Assembly (NCBI RefSeq): GCF_011045035.1
Contig: NZ_JAALAA010000005.1
Span: forward strand, 124,001 to 188,000
Direction of reading: 5' to 3'
Source of the DNA: Nocardioides turkmenicus
GTDB taxonomy: Bacteria > Actinomycetota > Actinomycetes > Propionibacteriales > Nocardioidaceae
DNA length: 64,000 nucleotides
The notes below the pieces were generated by a model. That model saw nothing but the letters and a program-made list of their open reading frames with translations, was not told the origin of the DNA and made no database searches. Position numbers and translations under genes: made by a program. Below, piece after piece: positions 10,010-18,938 of the stretch. Numbering within the stretch: position 1 is the first letter of the stretch; each line of letters starts with the position of its first letter.

Positions 10010-10462
10010 ATGAGCACTCCTGACCGCAAGGCCCCGACCCGCGCCGACTACGTGCACTGGCGCACGATCACCACCCGCTGGCGCGACGACGACGCCTACG
10101 GTCACCTCAACAACGCGACCTACTACGAGTTCTTCGACACCGCGGTCAACGCCTACCTGTTCGAGACGACCGGCGTGAACGTGCGGAAGCTGCCGAAGAT
10201 CGGCATCGTCGCGGAGACCTCGTGCCGCTACCTGCGCGAGATCGGGTTCCCGGAGCCGGTCGAGGCAGGGCTCGTCGTCGACAAGGTCGGGAGCTCGTCG
10301 GTCATCTACCGGATCGGGCTCTTCCAGGGGCCCGGCGAGGAGGCCGCGGCCGAGGGCCGGTTCGTCCACGTCTACGTCGACAACACCGACCCGTCGCGCC
10401 CGGTGACGCCGATGCCCGACGAGATCCGGGAGGCGGTCATGCCGCTGTGGCGGCAGAATTGA
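10010..10462 (+). CDS. Hot-dog fold acyl-CoA thioesterase (4HBT family)
   Basis: Small (150 aa) cytosolic thioesterase of the 4-hydroxybenzoyl-CoA thioesterase/FadM-like group, hydrolysing acyl-CoA esters. WRDDDAYGHLNNATYYEFFD holds the catalytic Asp and the long-helix signature (D-x-x-GHLNN-x-x-Y). The later ETSCRYLREIGFPEPV and FVHVYVDN strands complete the hot-dog fold. It follows the acyltransferase by only 18 bp but has its own -10-like box. Substrate is unknown; a link with the acyl-modified glycan is possible but not shown. Confidence 0.9.
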   Translation: MSTPDRKAPTRADYVHWRTITTRWRDDDAYGHLNNATYYEFFDTAVNAYLFETTGVNVRKLPKIGIVAETSCRYLREIGFPEPVEAGLVVDKVGSSSVIYRIGLFQGPGEEAAAEGRFVHVYVDNTDPSRPVTPMPDEIREAVMPLWRQN

Positions 10463-10568
10463 ACTTGACGGTTGGCTGAACCTTGCGTGGCGCCATTCAC
10501 GCGAGTCGGGCCCTGTGACAGGGTGATCCACCGTCATTGCACGATCTAGAGCGTCTTGGGGGACCTCT

Positions 10569-13500
10569 GTGGACGAAGAGTTGAAGCGCATCGCACGTGG
10601 CGGCCTGCGCCGAGGGCGAGACCTGGCACGCAAGGTCTACAACGACTCGCCTCTCTACGGCCGGGCCGACGACGTGCGGCTGCTCGTCGACTGCCCGTTG
10701 TTCGACCACGAGTGGTACGCCGAGCAGGTCGGCCAGCGCCTCGACCGCAAGCGCGCCGCCCGGCACTACCTCGAGCAGGACCGTGCCAAGCCGCTGGCCC
10801 AGCCCAGCCCGCTCTTCGACCCAGAGTTCTTCGTCGCCCGGCTGACTCCGAGGCTGCGCAAGCAGATGGGCGACCAGGACCCGTTCCTCTACTGGCTGCG
10901 GGCCGAGCTGTGGCTGCAGCCGACCCACCCGCTCTTCGACACCGACGGCTACACCGAACGACGCAAGACCGAGCGCTTCTATGGCGGCGCGATCGGCCAC
11001 TACGTCGACCGCGGTGCCCGCAACGGACGGCGTGCCAACGACTGGATGGAGCAGGTCGACGGCAAGTTCCCCGACCTGCGCGACTGGATCCGCGACCGGC
11101 GTGCGGAGTGGCAGGCCCGGCAGGGCGGCCCGCAGACCTGGCGGACGACGATCGAGCCGGTTCGCGCCGTTCCGGCCGGTCGGGAACCCGTCGGCACGGT
11201 CAGCGTCATCGTCGACCTGGGCGCCTCCGACGAGCTCGCCCGGGCCACCCTGGACAGCGTCGCCGCGCAGCACGGGGTGAGCACCGACGTCATCGTCATC
11301 GACCGGGGCCTGACCCCGCTGGTCGCCGACTCGATCGCAGATGTCGTGCCCGGCGCCCGCGTCGTGGTCGGCGACCCGGACCACGGAGAGCCCGGCGTCG
11401 CTGCCGCGTTCGCCCTGGTGAGCGGCGACTTCGTCGCGTACGTCGCCGGGGGAGAGGTCTGGAAGCCCGGTCGCCTCGCGCGGCTGGTCTCGGTGTCCGA
11501 GGCGGCCGGGCGGCCGCTGGTCGCCGACGTGCTGGAGCGCCCGTGGCAGCCGGAGCAGCGGTTCGCGGTCGACGTACCCCCGGCCTCGCCGGGTCCCGAT
11601 GTCCCCGGTCCGCTGATGCGCACGCTGCTCTCGCGGCTGCTGATCTCGGCGGATCTGCTGGCGGAGGCCGGCGGGCCGCGCGACGACATCGGCGTCGGCT
11701 GGGCCTACGACCTGGCGCTGCGGCTGACCTCGAAGGCGGTCGTCGAGGTCGTGCCCGAGGTCGGCGTCGAGCGGCGCCAGGGCATCAACCCGCGCCGTCC
11801 GCGCCGGGACCGGCTCCCGCTCGACCCCTACGACCTGGAGTCGTGGGAGGACGTCGTACGCAACCGCACCTTCGTCGACTGGGCCGCGCTCGCCGCACGC
11901 ACCCCCGACCCGGACGTGGTCTCGGTGGTCATCCCGACCTACGACGACTCGCTGCTGACCGTGGCCGCCGTCGAGGCCGTGATGGAGCACGGCGCGGGGG
12001 AGAAGCGGCTCGAGATCGTGGTCTGGGACAACGGCTCCTCGGCCCGCGTCTCGGGGGTGCTCGACTCGCTGTCGCTGCGGTTCCCCGAGGTGAAGGTGGT
12101 GCACAGCAGCGTCAACCACAACTTCGCGCTCGGCAACAACCTCGCCATCCCGTACGTCACCGGCGATACCGTCGTCTTCCTCAACAACGACACCACCGCG
12201 CTGACCGGCTGGCTGGAGCCGCTGGTCGAGGCGCTCGAGGATCCCGAGGTGCTCGCGGTGCAGCCGCTGCTGCTCTACCCGAGCGGGTCGGTGCAGTCGG
12301 CCGGGGTCGTCTTCCCGCCCTACGGCGGTCTGCCCTACAACATGCTCGCCGAGTATCCGCCCGAGGACGCAGCCGGGCTCGAGGGCCACCCGTTCTCGGC
12401 GCTCACCGGCGCGGCGCTGGTGATGCGCTACCGCGACGTCGTCGCGCTGCAGGGGTTCGACCCGATCTTCACCAACGGCATGGAGGACGTCGACCTGTGC
12501 CACCGGCTCGCCGAGCTGCGGCAGGGGTCGTTCCGGGTCGTGACGTCGTCACAGGTCGTCCACCACGAGTCGAAGTCGAAGGGCCGCTTCGCCCGCGCCC
12601 CGCGCAACCGGCTGATCTACCTCGACCGCTGGGCCGGGCGCACCGAGCCTCGCGACGACGAGGCCGCCTGGGCCGCCTGCGGCTACCAGGTCGTCGGCCG
12701 AGCGATGGCCGGGGAGCCGACCGGCCAGGCGAAGACGTACGCAGCCACCCGCCCGATCCTCGCGCCCCTGCCGCGCGCCTCCGTGATCGAGGGCGTCCCG
12801 CAGCTGCGCTGGTCGATCAAGATCTCGGCGCCCGGCGCGCCCGAGGGGGAGCGGTGGGGCGACACCCACTTCGCCCGCGCGCTGGCCCGGTCGCTGCGCA
12901 AGCTCGGTCAGTCGGCGGTCGTCGACCACCACTACGAGTGGGAGCGGCCGAGCTCGCTCGACGACGACGTGGTGGTCACTCTGCGTGGCCTGTCCCGTTA
13001 CTTCCCCGCCCCTGACGGCCGGATCAACATCGGCTGGGTGATCTCCCACCCCGACGCGGTCACCCGCGCCGAGGCGGCCGCCTTCGACCGGCTGCTGGCG
13101 GCCGGGCCGCGGTGGGCCGAGCTGATGTCCGCACGCTGGGGGATCCGCATCGACCCGCTGCTGCAGGCCACCGACCCCGAGCTGTTCAACCCGGACCGGG
13201 CGCTGCCCGACTCCGGTCACGCGGTGCTCTTCGTCGGCACCTCGCGTGACGTCGAGCGGCCGATCATCCACGATGCCGTCGAGGCGGGACTGCCGCTGTC
13301 GGTCTACGGCCACGGCTGGGAGCCCTACATCCCGCGTCACTACGTCAAGGCCCAGCACATGTCCAACACCCGGCTCGGCGCCGAATACCGCGCTGCCGGG
13401 GTCGTGCTCAACGACCACTGGGCCGACATGCGCGACTACGGCTTCATCTCCAACCGGCTCTTCGACGCCGTCGCGTCCGGTGCCCGGGTCATCTCCGACG

Positions 13501-13727
13501 ACGTCGTCGGCCTCCGTGAGGTCTTCGGTGACACCGTGCAGGTCTACGAGACCCCCGAGGACCTGGTGAAGTGGTCCTCGATGCCCGACCCGTCGGTCGT
13601 CTTCGGCACCGACGAGCACATCCGCGCCGAGGCGGCCCGCATCCACCGCGACCACGGTTTCGACGCTCGTGCCCGGTCCCTCCTCGACATCGCGCTCGAG
13701 GAGCGTTCCAAGCGGGACCGTGCGTAG
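10569..13727 (+). CDS. Large multidomain glycosyltransferase (GT2 plus CgeB-like GT domain)
   Basis: A 1052-aa protein starting at a GTG. Residues ~43-153 contain three imperfect repeats, each opening with PLFD followed by an aromatic motif (HEWY, PEFF, TDGY). Residues ~205-420 look like a degenerate GT2-like domain. Residues ~445-700 form a canonical GT2 domain with VVSVVIPTYDDS, VWDNGSS and the VVFLNNDT metal site. The C-terminal ~300 residues match CgeB-like glycosyltransferases (YGHGWEPYIP, NDHWADMRDYGFISNRLFDA, GARVISDD). Such architectures occur in rhamnan/O-antigen type clusters. It probably adds more than one sugar, but the linkage is unknown. It stands alone, 106 bp after the thioesterase. 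Confidence 0.9.
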   Translation: MDEELKRIARGGLRRGRDLARKVYNDSPLYGRADDVRLLVDCPLFDHEWYAEQVGQRLDRKRAARHYLEQDRAKPLAQPSPLFDPEFFVARLTPRLRKQMGDQDPFLYWLRAELWLQPTHPLFDTDGYTERRKTERFYGGAIGHYVDRGARNGRRANDWMEQVDGKFPDLRDWIRDRRAEWQARQGGPQTWRTTIEPVRAVPAGREPVGTVSVIVDLGASDELARATLDSVAAQHGVSTDVIVIDRGLTPLVADSIADVVPGARVVVGDPDHGEPGVAAAFALVSGDFVAYVAGGEVWKPGRLARLVSVSEAAGRPLVADVLERPWQPEQRFAVDVPPASPGPDVPGPLMRTLLSRLLISADLLAEAGGPRDDIGVGWAYDLALRLTSKAVVEVVPEVGVERRQGINPRRPRRDRLPLDPYDLESWEDVVRNRTFVDWAALAARTPDPDVVSVVIPTYDDSLLTVAAVEAVMEHGAGEKRLEIVVWDNGSSARVSGVLDSLSLRFPEVKVVHSSVNHNFALGNNLAIPYVTGDTVVFLNNDTTALTGWLEPLVEALEDPEVLAVQPLLLYPSGSVQSAGVVFPPYGGLPYNMLAEYPPEDAAGLEGHPFSALTGAALVMRYRDVVALQGFDPIFTNGMEDVDLCHRLAELRQGSFRVVTSSQVVHHESKSKGRFARAPRNRLIYLDRWAGRTEPRDDEAAWAACGYQVVGRAMAGEPTGQAKTYAATRPILAPLPRASVIEGVPQLRWSIKISAPGAPEGERWGDTHFARALARSLRKLGQSAVVDHHYEWERPSSLDDDVVVTLRGLSRYFPAPDGRINIGWVISHPDAVTRAEAAAFDRLLAAGPRWAELMSARWGIRIDPLLQATDPELFNPDRALPDSGHAVLFVGTSRDVERPIIHDAVEAGLPLSVYGHGWEPYIPRHYVKAQHMSNTRLGAEYRAAGVVLNDHWADMRDYGFISNRLFDAVASGARVISDDVVGLREVFGDTVQVYETPEDLVKWSSMPDPSVVFGTDEHIRAEAARIHRDHGFDARARSLLDIALEERSKRDRA

Positions 13728-13745
13728 CACTGTCAGAGTGTCCAC

Positions 13746-14153
13746 ATGACGAAGCTCTCCACGATCCAGCTGCGTGAGCGAGACGCCCTGGTCGACGACC
13801 TGAGATCGCTCTCGCCCGGCCAGTGGCGATCGGCGACGCTGTGCGGCGAGTGGGACGCGGAGGAGGTCGTGGCCCACCTCGGTGCGGCCTCGCGGCTCTC
13901 CTTCCCGGGATGGTTGCGCAGCATGATCGGGGCACGGTTCGATCCGGACGTACACAACCGCCGGCGGCTCGAGGAGTTCCGTGGGGCCACGCCGGAGGAG
14001 ACGCTGGCGAGGTTCGCCGGGATCGGTCCGATCCGGCTGCCGCGTACGGAGAGCGTCGGCGGGCTGGGGGAGATGATCGTGCACGGCGAGGACGTCCGGC
14101 GGCCGCTCGGGATCCGGCACGACCCCGACCCCGAAGGACTCTCGGCCGGCTGA
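13746..14153 (+). CDS. TIGR03083-like (maleylpyruvate isomerase/DinB-type) protein, short
   Basis: Matches the N-terminal mycothiol-dependent maleylpyruvate isomerase/DinB-like family common in actinobacteria: LRSLSPGQWRSATLCGEWDAEEVVAHLGAA includes the CxxWxxxxVxxHL-type metal-binding segment, and GEMIVHGEDVRRPLGI is the second conserved block. At 135 aa it is shorter than the usual ~200 aa; it stops right after the second block, so the C-terminal helices are missing. Either a truncated remnant or a minimal version. It begins 18 bp after the large glycosyltransferase. Function cannot be named; a thiol-dependent transferase role is only a family guess. Confidence 0.7.
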   Translation: MTKLSTIQLRERDALVDDLRSLSPGQWRSATLCGEWDAEEVVAHLGAASRLSFPGWLRSMIGARFDPDVHNRRRLEEFRGATPEETLARFAGIGPIRLPRTESVGGLGEMIVHGEDVRRPLGIRHDPDPEGLSAG

Positions 14154-14185
14154 GCTGAACCCGCTGGACTATCTGGTGGTTCTGG

Positions 14186-15250
14186 GTGCGCCGTAAGGTG
14201 TCTGATGCGATGAGGGCAGTACGGCAGGGACGAGACGGGTCGAGCAGCGAGCGGAGCCGGCTCGAGCGGCTGATGCAGGAGTCCGTACGCATCTCCCCAG
14301 CACCCGGAAGCCACTCGCCCGCATGGCGGGCGAGCGTGACCCTGCTCGTCGGACTCGTGGCGCTGGCCGTGACCGGACACATCGAGCTGGCCGCGTACGC
14401 CTGTTTCGGCACCTTCGCGTCGATCTACGGTGGCCGGCAGCCGCTGCGAGGACGCTGGCGGACCCAGGCCGCGGCTGGCGCGCTGATGTGCGTCGCCGTC
14501 CTGTGCGGCGCGCTGGTCGCGACGTCCTCGCACCGCGCCTGGCTCGTCGTCCCGGTCGCCGCGGTATGGGCCGCCGCCGGGTCGATGCTGTCGGACCGGT
14601 TCGTGCTGCGGCCGCCGGGCCCGATGTTCCCGGTCTTCGCGGTGGCGACGTGTGCGGCGCTTCCGGTGACTCTCTCCGGCGTCGCGGTGGCGGTCGGGGT
14701 GGCGGTGGCCGCGGCCCTGATCGCGGTGCTCCTCGGACTGCTCGAGGAGCGGCTGATCGGCAGCGGCGCCCCGGTCGAGGTGAGTCGAGGCGACGTCCGG
14801 GTCGACCACGCGACGGCGGTCGTCGTCGCCGTCCTGGTCGCCGGGGCCGTCTCGACGGCGCTCGGGCTGAGCCACACCTACTGGGCGATGGTGGCCGCGG
14901 CGGTGCCGTTCGGGGTCACCGGGCTGATGGCCCAGACGACGCGCGGCCTGCAGCGGGTCGTGGGCACCGTGGTCGGGCTGGTCCTGGCGGCCGTGCTGCT
15001 CTCGGTCTCCCTACCCGCCCTCGTCGTCGCGGTCGTCGTCGCGGCGCTCCAGGCCGTCACCGAGCTGCTCGTGGGGCGTCACTACGGGCTCGCGCTCGTC
15101 GCCATCACGCCGCTCTCGCTGCTGATGGTGCAGCTCGGTCACCCGCAGCCCGTCGGCGACCTGCTGTGGTCGCGTCTCGCCGAGACGCTCCTCGGCGTCG
15201 TCGTGGGTCTCGCCGCGGCCCTCGCGCTCCGCGAGTTCCGCCGCCGCTGA
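14186..15250 (+). CDS. FUSC family membrane protein
   Basis: A 354-aa integral membrane protein of the fusaric-acid-resistance-like (FUSC) group, associated with efflux of aromatic acids and related compounds. After a short charged N-terminus there are two blocks of hydrophobic helices (about residues 50-180 and 205-345). Each begins in the family style: HIELAAYACFGTFASIYGGR in the first and LSHTYWAMVAAAVPFGVTG in the second. This internal duplication is typical. The start at the GTG at 14186 is uncertain; an in-frame ATG at 14210 is an alternative. It converges on the methyltransferase gene with a 16-bp gap. Substrate unknown. Confidence 0.85.
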   Translation: MRRKVSDAMRAVRQGRDGSSSERSRLERLMQESVRISPAPGSHSPAWRASVTLLVGLVALAVTGHIELAAYACFGTFASIYGGRQPLRGRWRTQAAAGALMCVAVLCGALVATSSHRAWLVVPVAAVWAAAGSMLSDRFVLRPPGPMFPVFAVATCAALPVTLSGVAVAVGVAVAAALIAVLLGLLEERLIGSGAPVEVSRGDVRVDHATAVVVAVLVAGAVSTALGLSHTYWAMVAAAVPFGVTGLMAQTTRGLQRVVGTVVGLVLAAVLLSVSLPALVVAVVVAALQAVTELLVGRHYGLALVAITPLSLLMVQLGHPQPVGDLLWSRLAETLLGVVVGLAAALALREFRRR

Positions 15251-15266
15251 CAGCCCCGGTTGCGAC

Positions 15267-16310
15267 CTACTTCTCGAAGACCGCCTGGTCGAGGACCCGG
15301 CGCTCGTCGTCGGCGAGGACGAGGAGATCCTCGCGGGCGAGGCCGGTGCCCTCGCCCGAGGGGGAGAGGTTGATGAAGAACTCGTGCTTGACCGTGTCGT
15401 GGAACGAGGTCTCGCGCATCGAGATGAAGTCGAGGTCGGCGAGGTCCTGGAGCAGCAGACGGAGGTGGTTGGGGGTGCAGACCCAGTTGTGGGTGTCGAT
15501 GTAGCGCTCCCCGCGCCGCGCCTCCTCGCCGTTGGCCTTCACCGTCTCCAGGTTGTTGGCGAAGGAGTAGTCGCCCTTGTGACGCGGGCCCCAGGCGGTG
15601 ATGCCGCCGTGCTTGGCGGCGTTGAGCCGCTCCTCGATGACGGCGCCCATGGTGTGCACCGAGGTCGGGTAGAGCGAGGCGTCGATGACCCGCGACAGCG
15701 AGGCGCGCTCGCGGAACCGGTCGAAGCAGTAGCGGTGGTCGGGGATGACCAGGGCGAGCACGCCGTCGGGGTTGAGCAACTTCTCGCACTCGTTGATGAA
15801 GTCGATCATCGAGGTGGTGTGCTCGATGACGTGGGAGGCGACGACGAGGTCGAAGCGCTCCGGGATCACCTCTGACCAGGGCGTCCCCGGCCGGAAGACG
15901 TAGTCGACCTCCTCGATGTCGTCCGGGTCGTACTGGGAGAACCCGGCATACCGCTGCACCAGACCCTCGCGGTCGAGGTAGTCGACGATGCGTACGTCGT
16001 AGCCGTCCCGCTTCGGCAGGATCGCGTTGTGCGCGGGGCCGATCTCCAGGATCAGGGCGTCGGGCTTGACGCCGGCGAGCACCTGCTCGCGGCGCAGCTC
16101 CAGCCGGTCCATGCCCGGGATGGCCGGCACCGCGGTGGTGCGGTTGCGGTCGCCCTGCAGCCCCTCCACCTTCGTACGCAGCCTCTGGTTGCGCTGCTTG
16201 AGCTCGTCGATCCGGTCGTGCAGGCGCGCGGCCTCGGCATCGGCGGCACGGACGGTCTGCAGACCCGCGGCGGCGAGGCCGCGGCGTACGGCGCCCCTGA
16301 AGGTGGGCAA
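15267..16310 (-). CDS. SAM-dependent methyltransferase with N-terminal coiled coil
   Basis: Class I methyltransferase of 347 aa. Residues ~20-55 form a coiled coil (ARLHDRIDELKQRNQRLR). The Rossmann domain follows with the SAM-binding motif ALILEIGPAHN, the acidic RIVDYLD and the post-motif FDLVVASHVIEHT. Similar proteins sit in polysaccharide and glycopeptidolipid clusters and methylate sugars, which fits this place. It is downstream of and probably co-transcribed with the minus-strand glycosyltransferase at 17328-16336, 25 bp away. The exact substrate cannot be told. Confidence 0.86.
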   Translation of the reverse strand: MPTFRGAVRRGLAAAGLQTVRAADAEAARLHDRIDELKQRNQRLRTKVEGLQGDRNRTTAVPAIPGMDRLELRREQVLAGVKPDALILEIGPAHNAILPKRDGYDVRIVDYLDREGLVQRYAGFSQYDPDDIEEVDYVFRPGTPWSEVIPERFDLVVASHVIEHTTSMIDFINECEKLLNPDGVLALVIPDHRYCFDRFRERASLSRVIDASLYPTSVHTMGAVIEERLNAAKHGGITAWGPRHKGDYSFANNLETVKANGEEARRGERYIDTHNWVCTPNHLRLLLQDLADLDFISMRETSFHDTVKHEFFINLSPSGEGTGLAREDLLVLADDERRVLDQAVFEK

Positions 16311-16335
16311 GACAGGTCCTCCTGGAGAGAGAAGT

Positions 16336-17328
16336 TCAGCGTGTGCGGGGTGGGATGTAGGGCTCGGCGGCCAGCGCCGCCCGGCCGCGCTCGGCGCCGA
16401 GCGCGTGCTCGTCGTCGGGGACGGCCTTGTCGTTCTCCGGGTCGAGCACGTCGCGGAGGAGGTCGGGGATCAGCGCGCGGCTCTGCACGATCTGCAGGTG
16501 GTAGGTGAGCCAGTCGTCGAACGAGTAGTCGCCCGAGAAGGCCCCGGCGGCGAGCTCGGCGCGGGTGGGCGTACGGGCGAGGTAGGCGTCCTGCAGCGTC
16601 CCGGCGAGATAGCGCTGGTAGTCGCGCATCCCGTGGTGGCGCGGGCTCGGCTTCAGCTCCGGGTTGGCCTGGTAGCCCTTGCCGGCGTTGATCACCTTGC
16701 GCTCCAGCTGGGACCACGAGCGCCAGGGGAGGTGGAGCACCTCCATCGCGACCTCGTCGTCCGGCTGGCCGTTGCTCTTCAGCGAGACGAAGTGGTTGCC
16801 CTGGACGACCTTGATGTCCGACTCGCCGCGGTGGATCGCGTTGGGCGTCGGGTGGGCGTGCAGCCCGACCGCCTCGAGCCGCTCGTCGGAGCGCCGGTCG
16901 CGCCACTGCAGCCGGTTGATGCCGCCGCCCGTCCAGGCGGGCGGGCCGACGAGGTTCTCGACCTCGACGGTGAACGCGTTGAGCGACAGGGGAGTGGCCT
17001 CGAGCGCCTGGCGCACGGTCAGGCCCTTGTCCTTCGGCACCAGGAACTCGTCGGCGTCGAGGTTGAGGACCCAGTCGGCGCGGAAATGGGTGCGCGCCCG
17101 CCGGGCCATCGCGGTGACGACCTTGCCCTGCTGCTTCTCGTGGACAGGGTCGTGATGGAGCTCGACACGTCCCGTCGCGGCGTAGCGCTCGAGTACCTCG
17201 GTGGTGCCGTCGACCGATGCGTTGTCCGTGACGATCAACGTGTCGACACCCTGGTCCAGGTGGTGCTCGATCATCGCGGCGACGATGTCGACCTCGTCCC
17301 GGACCATCATTGTCCCGATGATCCTCAT
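16336..17328 (-). CDS. Glycosyltransferase family 2 / GT92-like protein
   Basis: A 330-aa glycosyltransferase. MRIIGTMMVRDEVDIV at the N-terminus, TLIVTDNASVDGT and the metal-binding WVLNLDADEFLVP identify the GT2/GT92-like group often annotated as glycosyl transferase family 2 in surface-polysaccharide loci. The frame is open much further upstream, but the ATG at 17328 begins exactly at the first beta strand, while the upstream part is low-complexity and would run into the divergent gene's promoter region. It is the first gene of a two-gene minus-strand operon with the methyltransferase. Its 5' region (17329-17487) is shared with the divergent small membrane protein gene. Confidence 0.87.
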   Translation of the reverse strand: MRIIGTMMVRDEVDIVAAMIEHHLDQGVDTLIVTDNASVDGTTEVLERYAATGRVELHHDPVHEKQQGKVVTAMARRARTHFRADWVLNLDADEFLVPKDKGLTVRQALEATPLSLNAFTVEVENLVGPPAWTGGGINRLQWRDRRSDERLEAVGLHAHPTPNAIHRGESDIKVVQGNHFVSLKSNGQPDDEVAMEVLHLPWRSWSQLERKVINAGKGYQANPELKPSPRHHGMRDYQRYLAGTLQDAYLARTPTRAELAAGAFSGDYSFDDWLTYHLQIVQSRALIPDLLRDVLDPENDKAVPDDEHALGAERGRAALAAEPYIPPRTR

Positions 17329-17487
17329 GCCGTGAAACACTACCGGCCCGGTGGACGTTGTCGAGATCCCGCGCCGTACGACGGGACGCACCCCGGCGCC
17401 GTCGAGCGTGGCGTTGTGGGCTCCGGGCGCCGGTTGTGCGAAGGTGGACGTCGTCCGTGCGTATCCAGAAGGGGGCTGGCCGAGCCA

Positions 17488-17742
17488 GTGTTGACCATCC
17501 TTGTCATCTTCGTGGCGATGCTGCTCATCGTCGCGCTGGCCGGACTCGTGATCGTCTACACGGTCTTCCCCCATCGCGGGCAGAAGATGCCGTACGCCAC
17601 CAAGCTCGGCGAGGCGATGGAGCGGGCCGTCGACACGGCCCCCACCCTCGGTCCGGCCACGCGCCTACAGACCCGCCGTGAGGACCATCTCACCGAGCTG
17701 CTCGGTGAGCGCAAGCCAGGAACTACGGAAACCAACCCCTAG
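17488..17742 (+). CDS. Small single-pass membrane protein next to ftsY
   Basis: Predicted 84-aa protein. The N-terminus is one strong membrane helix (TILVIFVAMLLIVALAGLVI), followed by a basic HRGQKMP stretch and a polar cytosolic tail. I take the GTG at 17488, with a purine-rich agaaggggg about 12 nt upstream; the adjacent in-frame TTG at 17491 is an alternative. Its stop codon is 9 bp before ftsY and its TAG forms part of a possible ftsY -10 box. Short membrane proteins directly before ftsY occur in related actinobacteria, but I know of no function. Confidence 0.7.
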   Translation: MLTILVIFVAMLLIVALAGLVIVYTVFPHRGQKMPYATKLGEAMERAVDTAPTLGPATRLQTRREDHLTELLGERKPGTTETNP

Positions 17743-17751
17743 TTTGATTGG

Positions 17752-18909
17752 ATGAGGCCCATGGAAATGGTCACCCTCATCGTCATCATCGCGGTCGCCG
17801 CTGTCGCGATCATCGGCGGCGGCATCGTCGGTCTGGTCACCAGCAGCCGGCGCCGCAAGGACCGTTCGCTGCCGCCGCAGGCGGGGACCGATGTCATCAC
17901 TCGTCCTGAGGAACCGACGGTCGAGGAGCCGACCGTCGGGGAGGCCGAGCCGGAGACGGTGCCGGCCGAGCCCGCCGCCCCGGTCATCGAGAAGCCGGAG
18001 AGCACCGCGTCCCGCCTGGTGCGCCTGCGCCAGCGCCTGGCCGGCTCCAACGCGCTCGGTCGAGGCCTGCTCAACCTGCTCTCGACCGACCGGCTCGACG
18101 AGGACACCTGGGAGTCCATCGAGGACCTGCTGCTCACCGCCGACATCGGCGTCGCGCCGACCCAGGAGCTGGTCGAGGGGCTCCGCACCCGACTCCGCGT
18201 CGAGGGCAGCACGGCCGACCCGAAGGCGGCGCTGCGCGACGAGCTGATCAAGCTGGTCGACCCGAGCATGGACCGCCGACTCCAGGTCAGCGGCGCCGAC
18301 GGGGCGCCCGGCGTGGTGCTGATGGTCGGCGTCAACGGCACCGGCAAGACCACCACCACCGGCAAGCTCGCCCGCATCCTGGTCTCCGAGGACCGCAAGG
18401 TCGTCCTCGGTGCCGCCGACACGTTCCGTGCCGCCGCCGCCGAGCAGCTCACCACCTGGGGCGAGCGCGTCGGCGTCGAGGTCGTCCGCGGCCCGGAGGG
18501 CACCGACCCGGCCAGCGTCGCCTTCGACTCGGTGAAGGAGGGCCTCGACACCGGCGTCGACACCGTCATCGTCGACACCGCCGGCCGGTTGCAGAACAAG
18601 GCGGGCCTGATGGACGAGCTCGGCAAGGTCAAGCGCGTCATCGAGAAGCAGACCCCGGTCACCGAGGTGCTGCTCGTCCTCGATGCCACCACCGGCCAGA
18701 ACGGCCTCATCCAGGCCCGCGTCTTCAGCGAGGCGGTCGCCGTCACCGGCATCGTCCTCACCAAGCTGGACGGCTCCGCCAAGGGCGGCATCGTCGTGGC
18801 CGTCCAGCGCGAGCTCGGCGTCCCGGTGAAGCTGGTCGGCCTCGGTGAGGGCCCCGACGACCTGGCTCCGTTCACTCCCGAGGCCTTCGTCGACGCGCTT
18901 CTGGGCTGA
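17752..18909 (+). CDS. ftsY: Signal recognition particle receptor FtsY
   Basis: SRP receptor GTPase (385 aa), which docks SRP-ribosome complexes at the membrane. It has an N-terminal hydrophobic segment (residues ~6-30), an acidic Glu/Pro-rich linker, and an NG domain with P-loop GVNGTGKTTTTGK at about residue 192, AADTFRAAAAEQL, VDTAGRLQNK and TKLDGSAKGG, all conserved. ATG at 17752 is followed by a second in-frame ATG at 17761. TAGTTT at 17740-17745, six bases before the first ATG, could give a leaderless transcript. Partner gene ffh is at 46607. Confidence 0.97.
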   Translation: MRPMEMVTLIVIIAVAAVAIIGGGIVGLVTSSRRRKDRSLPPQAGTDVITRPEEPTVEEPTVGEAEPETVPAEPAAPVIEKPESTASRLVRLRQRLAGSNALGRGLLNLLSTDRLDEDTWESIEDLLLTADIGVAPTQELVEGLRTRLRVEGSTADPKAALRDELIKLVDPSMDRRLQVSGADGAPGVVLMVGVNGTGKTTTTGKLARILVSEDRKVVLGAADTFRAAAAEQLTTWGERVGVEVVRGPEGTDPASVAFDSVKEGLDTGVDTVIVDTAGRLQNKAGLMDELGKVKRVIEKQTPVTEVLLVLDATTGQNGLIQARVFSEAVAVTGIVLTKLDGSAKGGIVVAVQRELGVPVKLVGLGEGPDDLAPFTPEAFVDALLG

Positions 18910-18938
18910 CCCGGGGGCAGGCATGGCAGGATCCCGGT

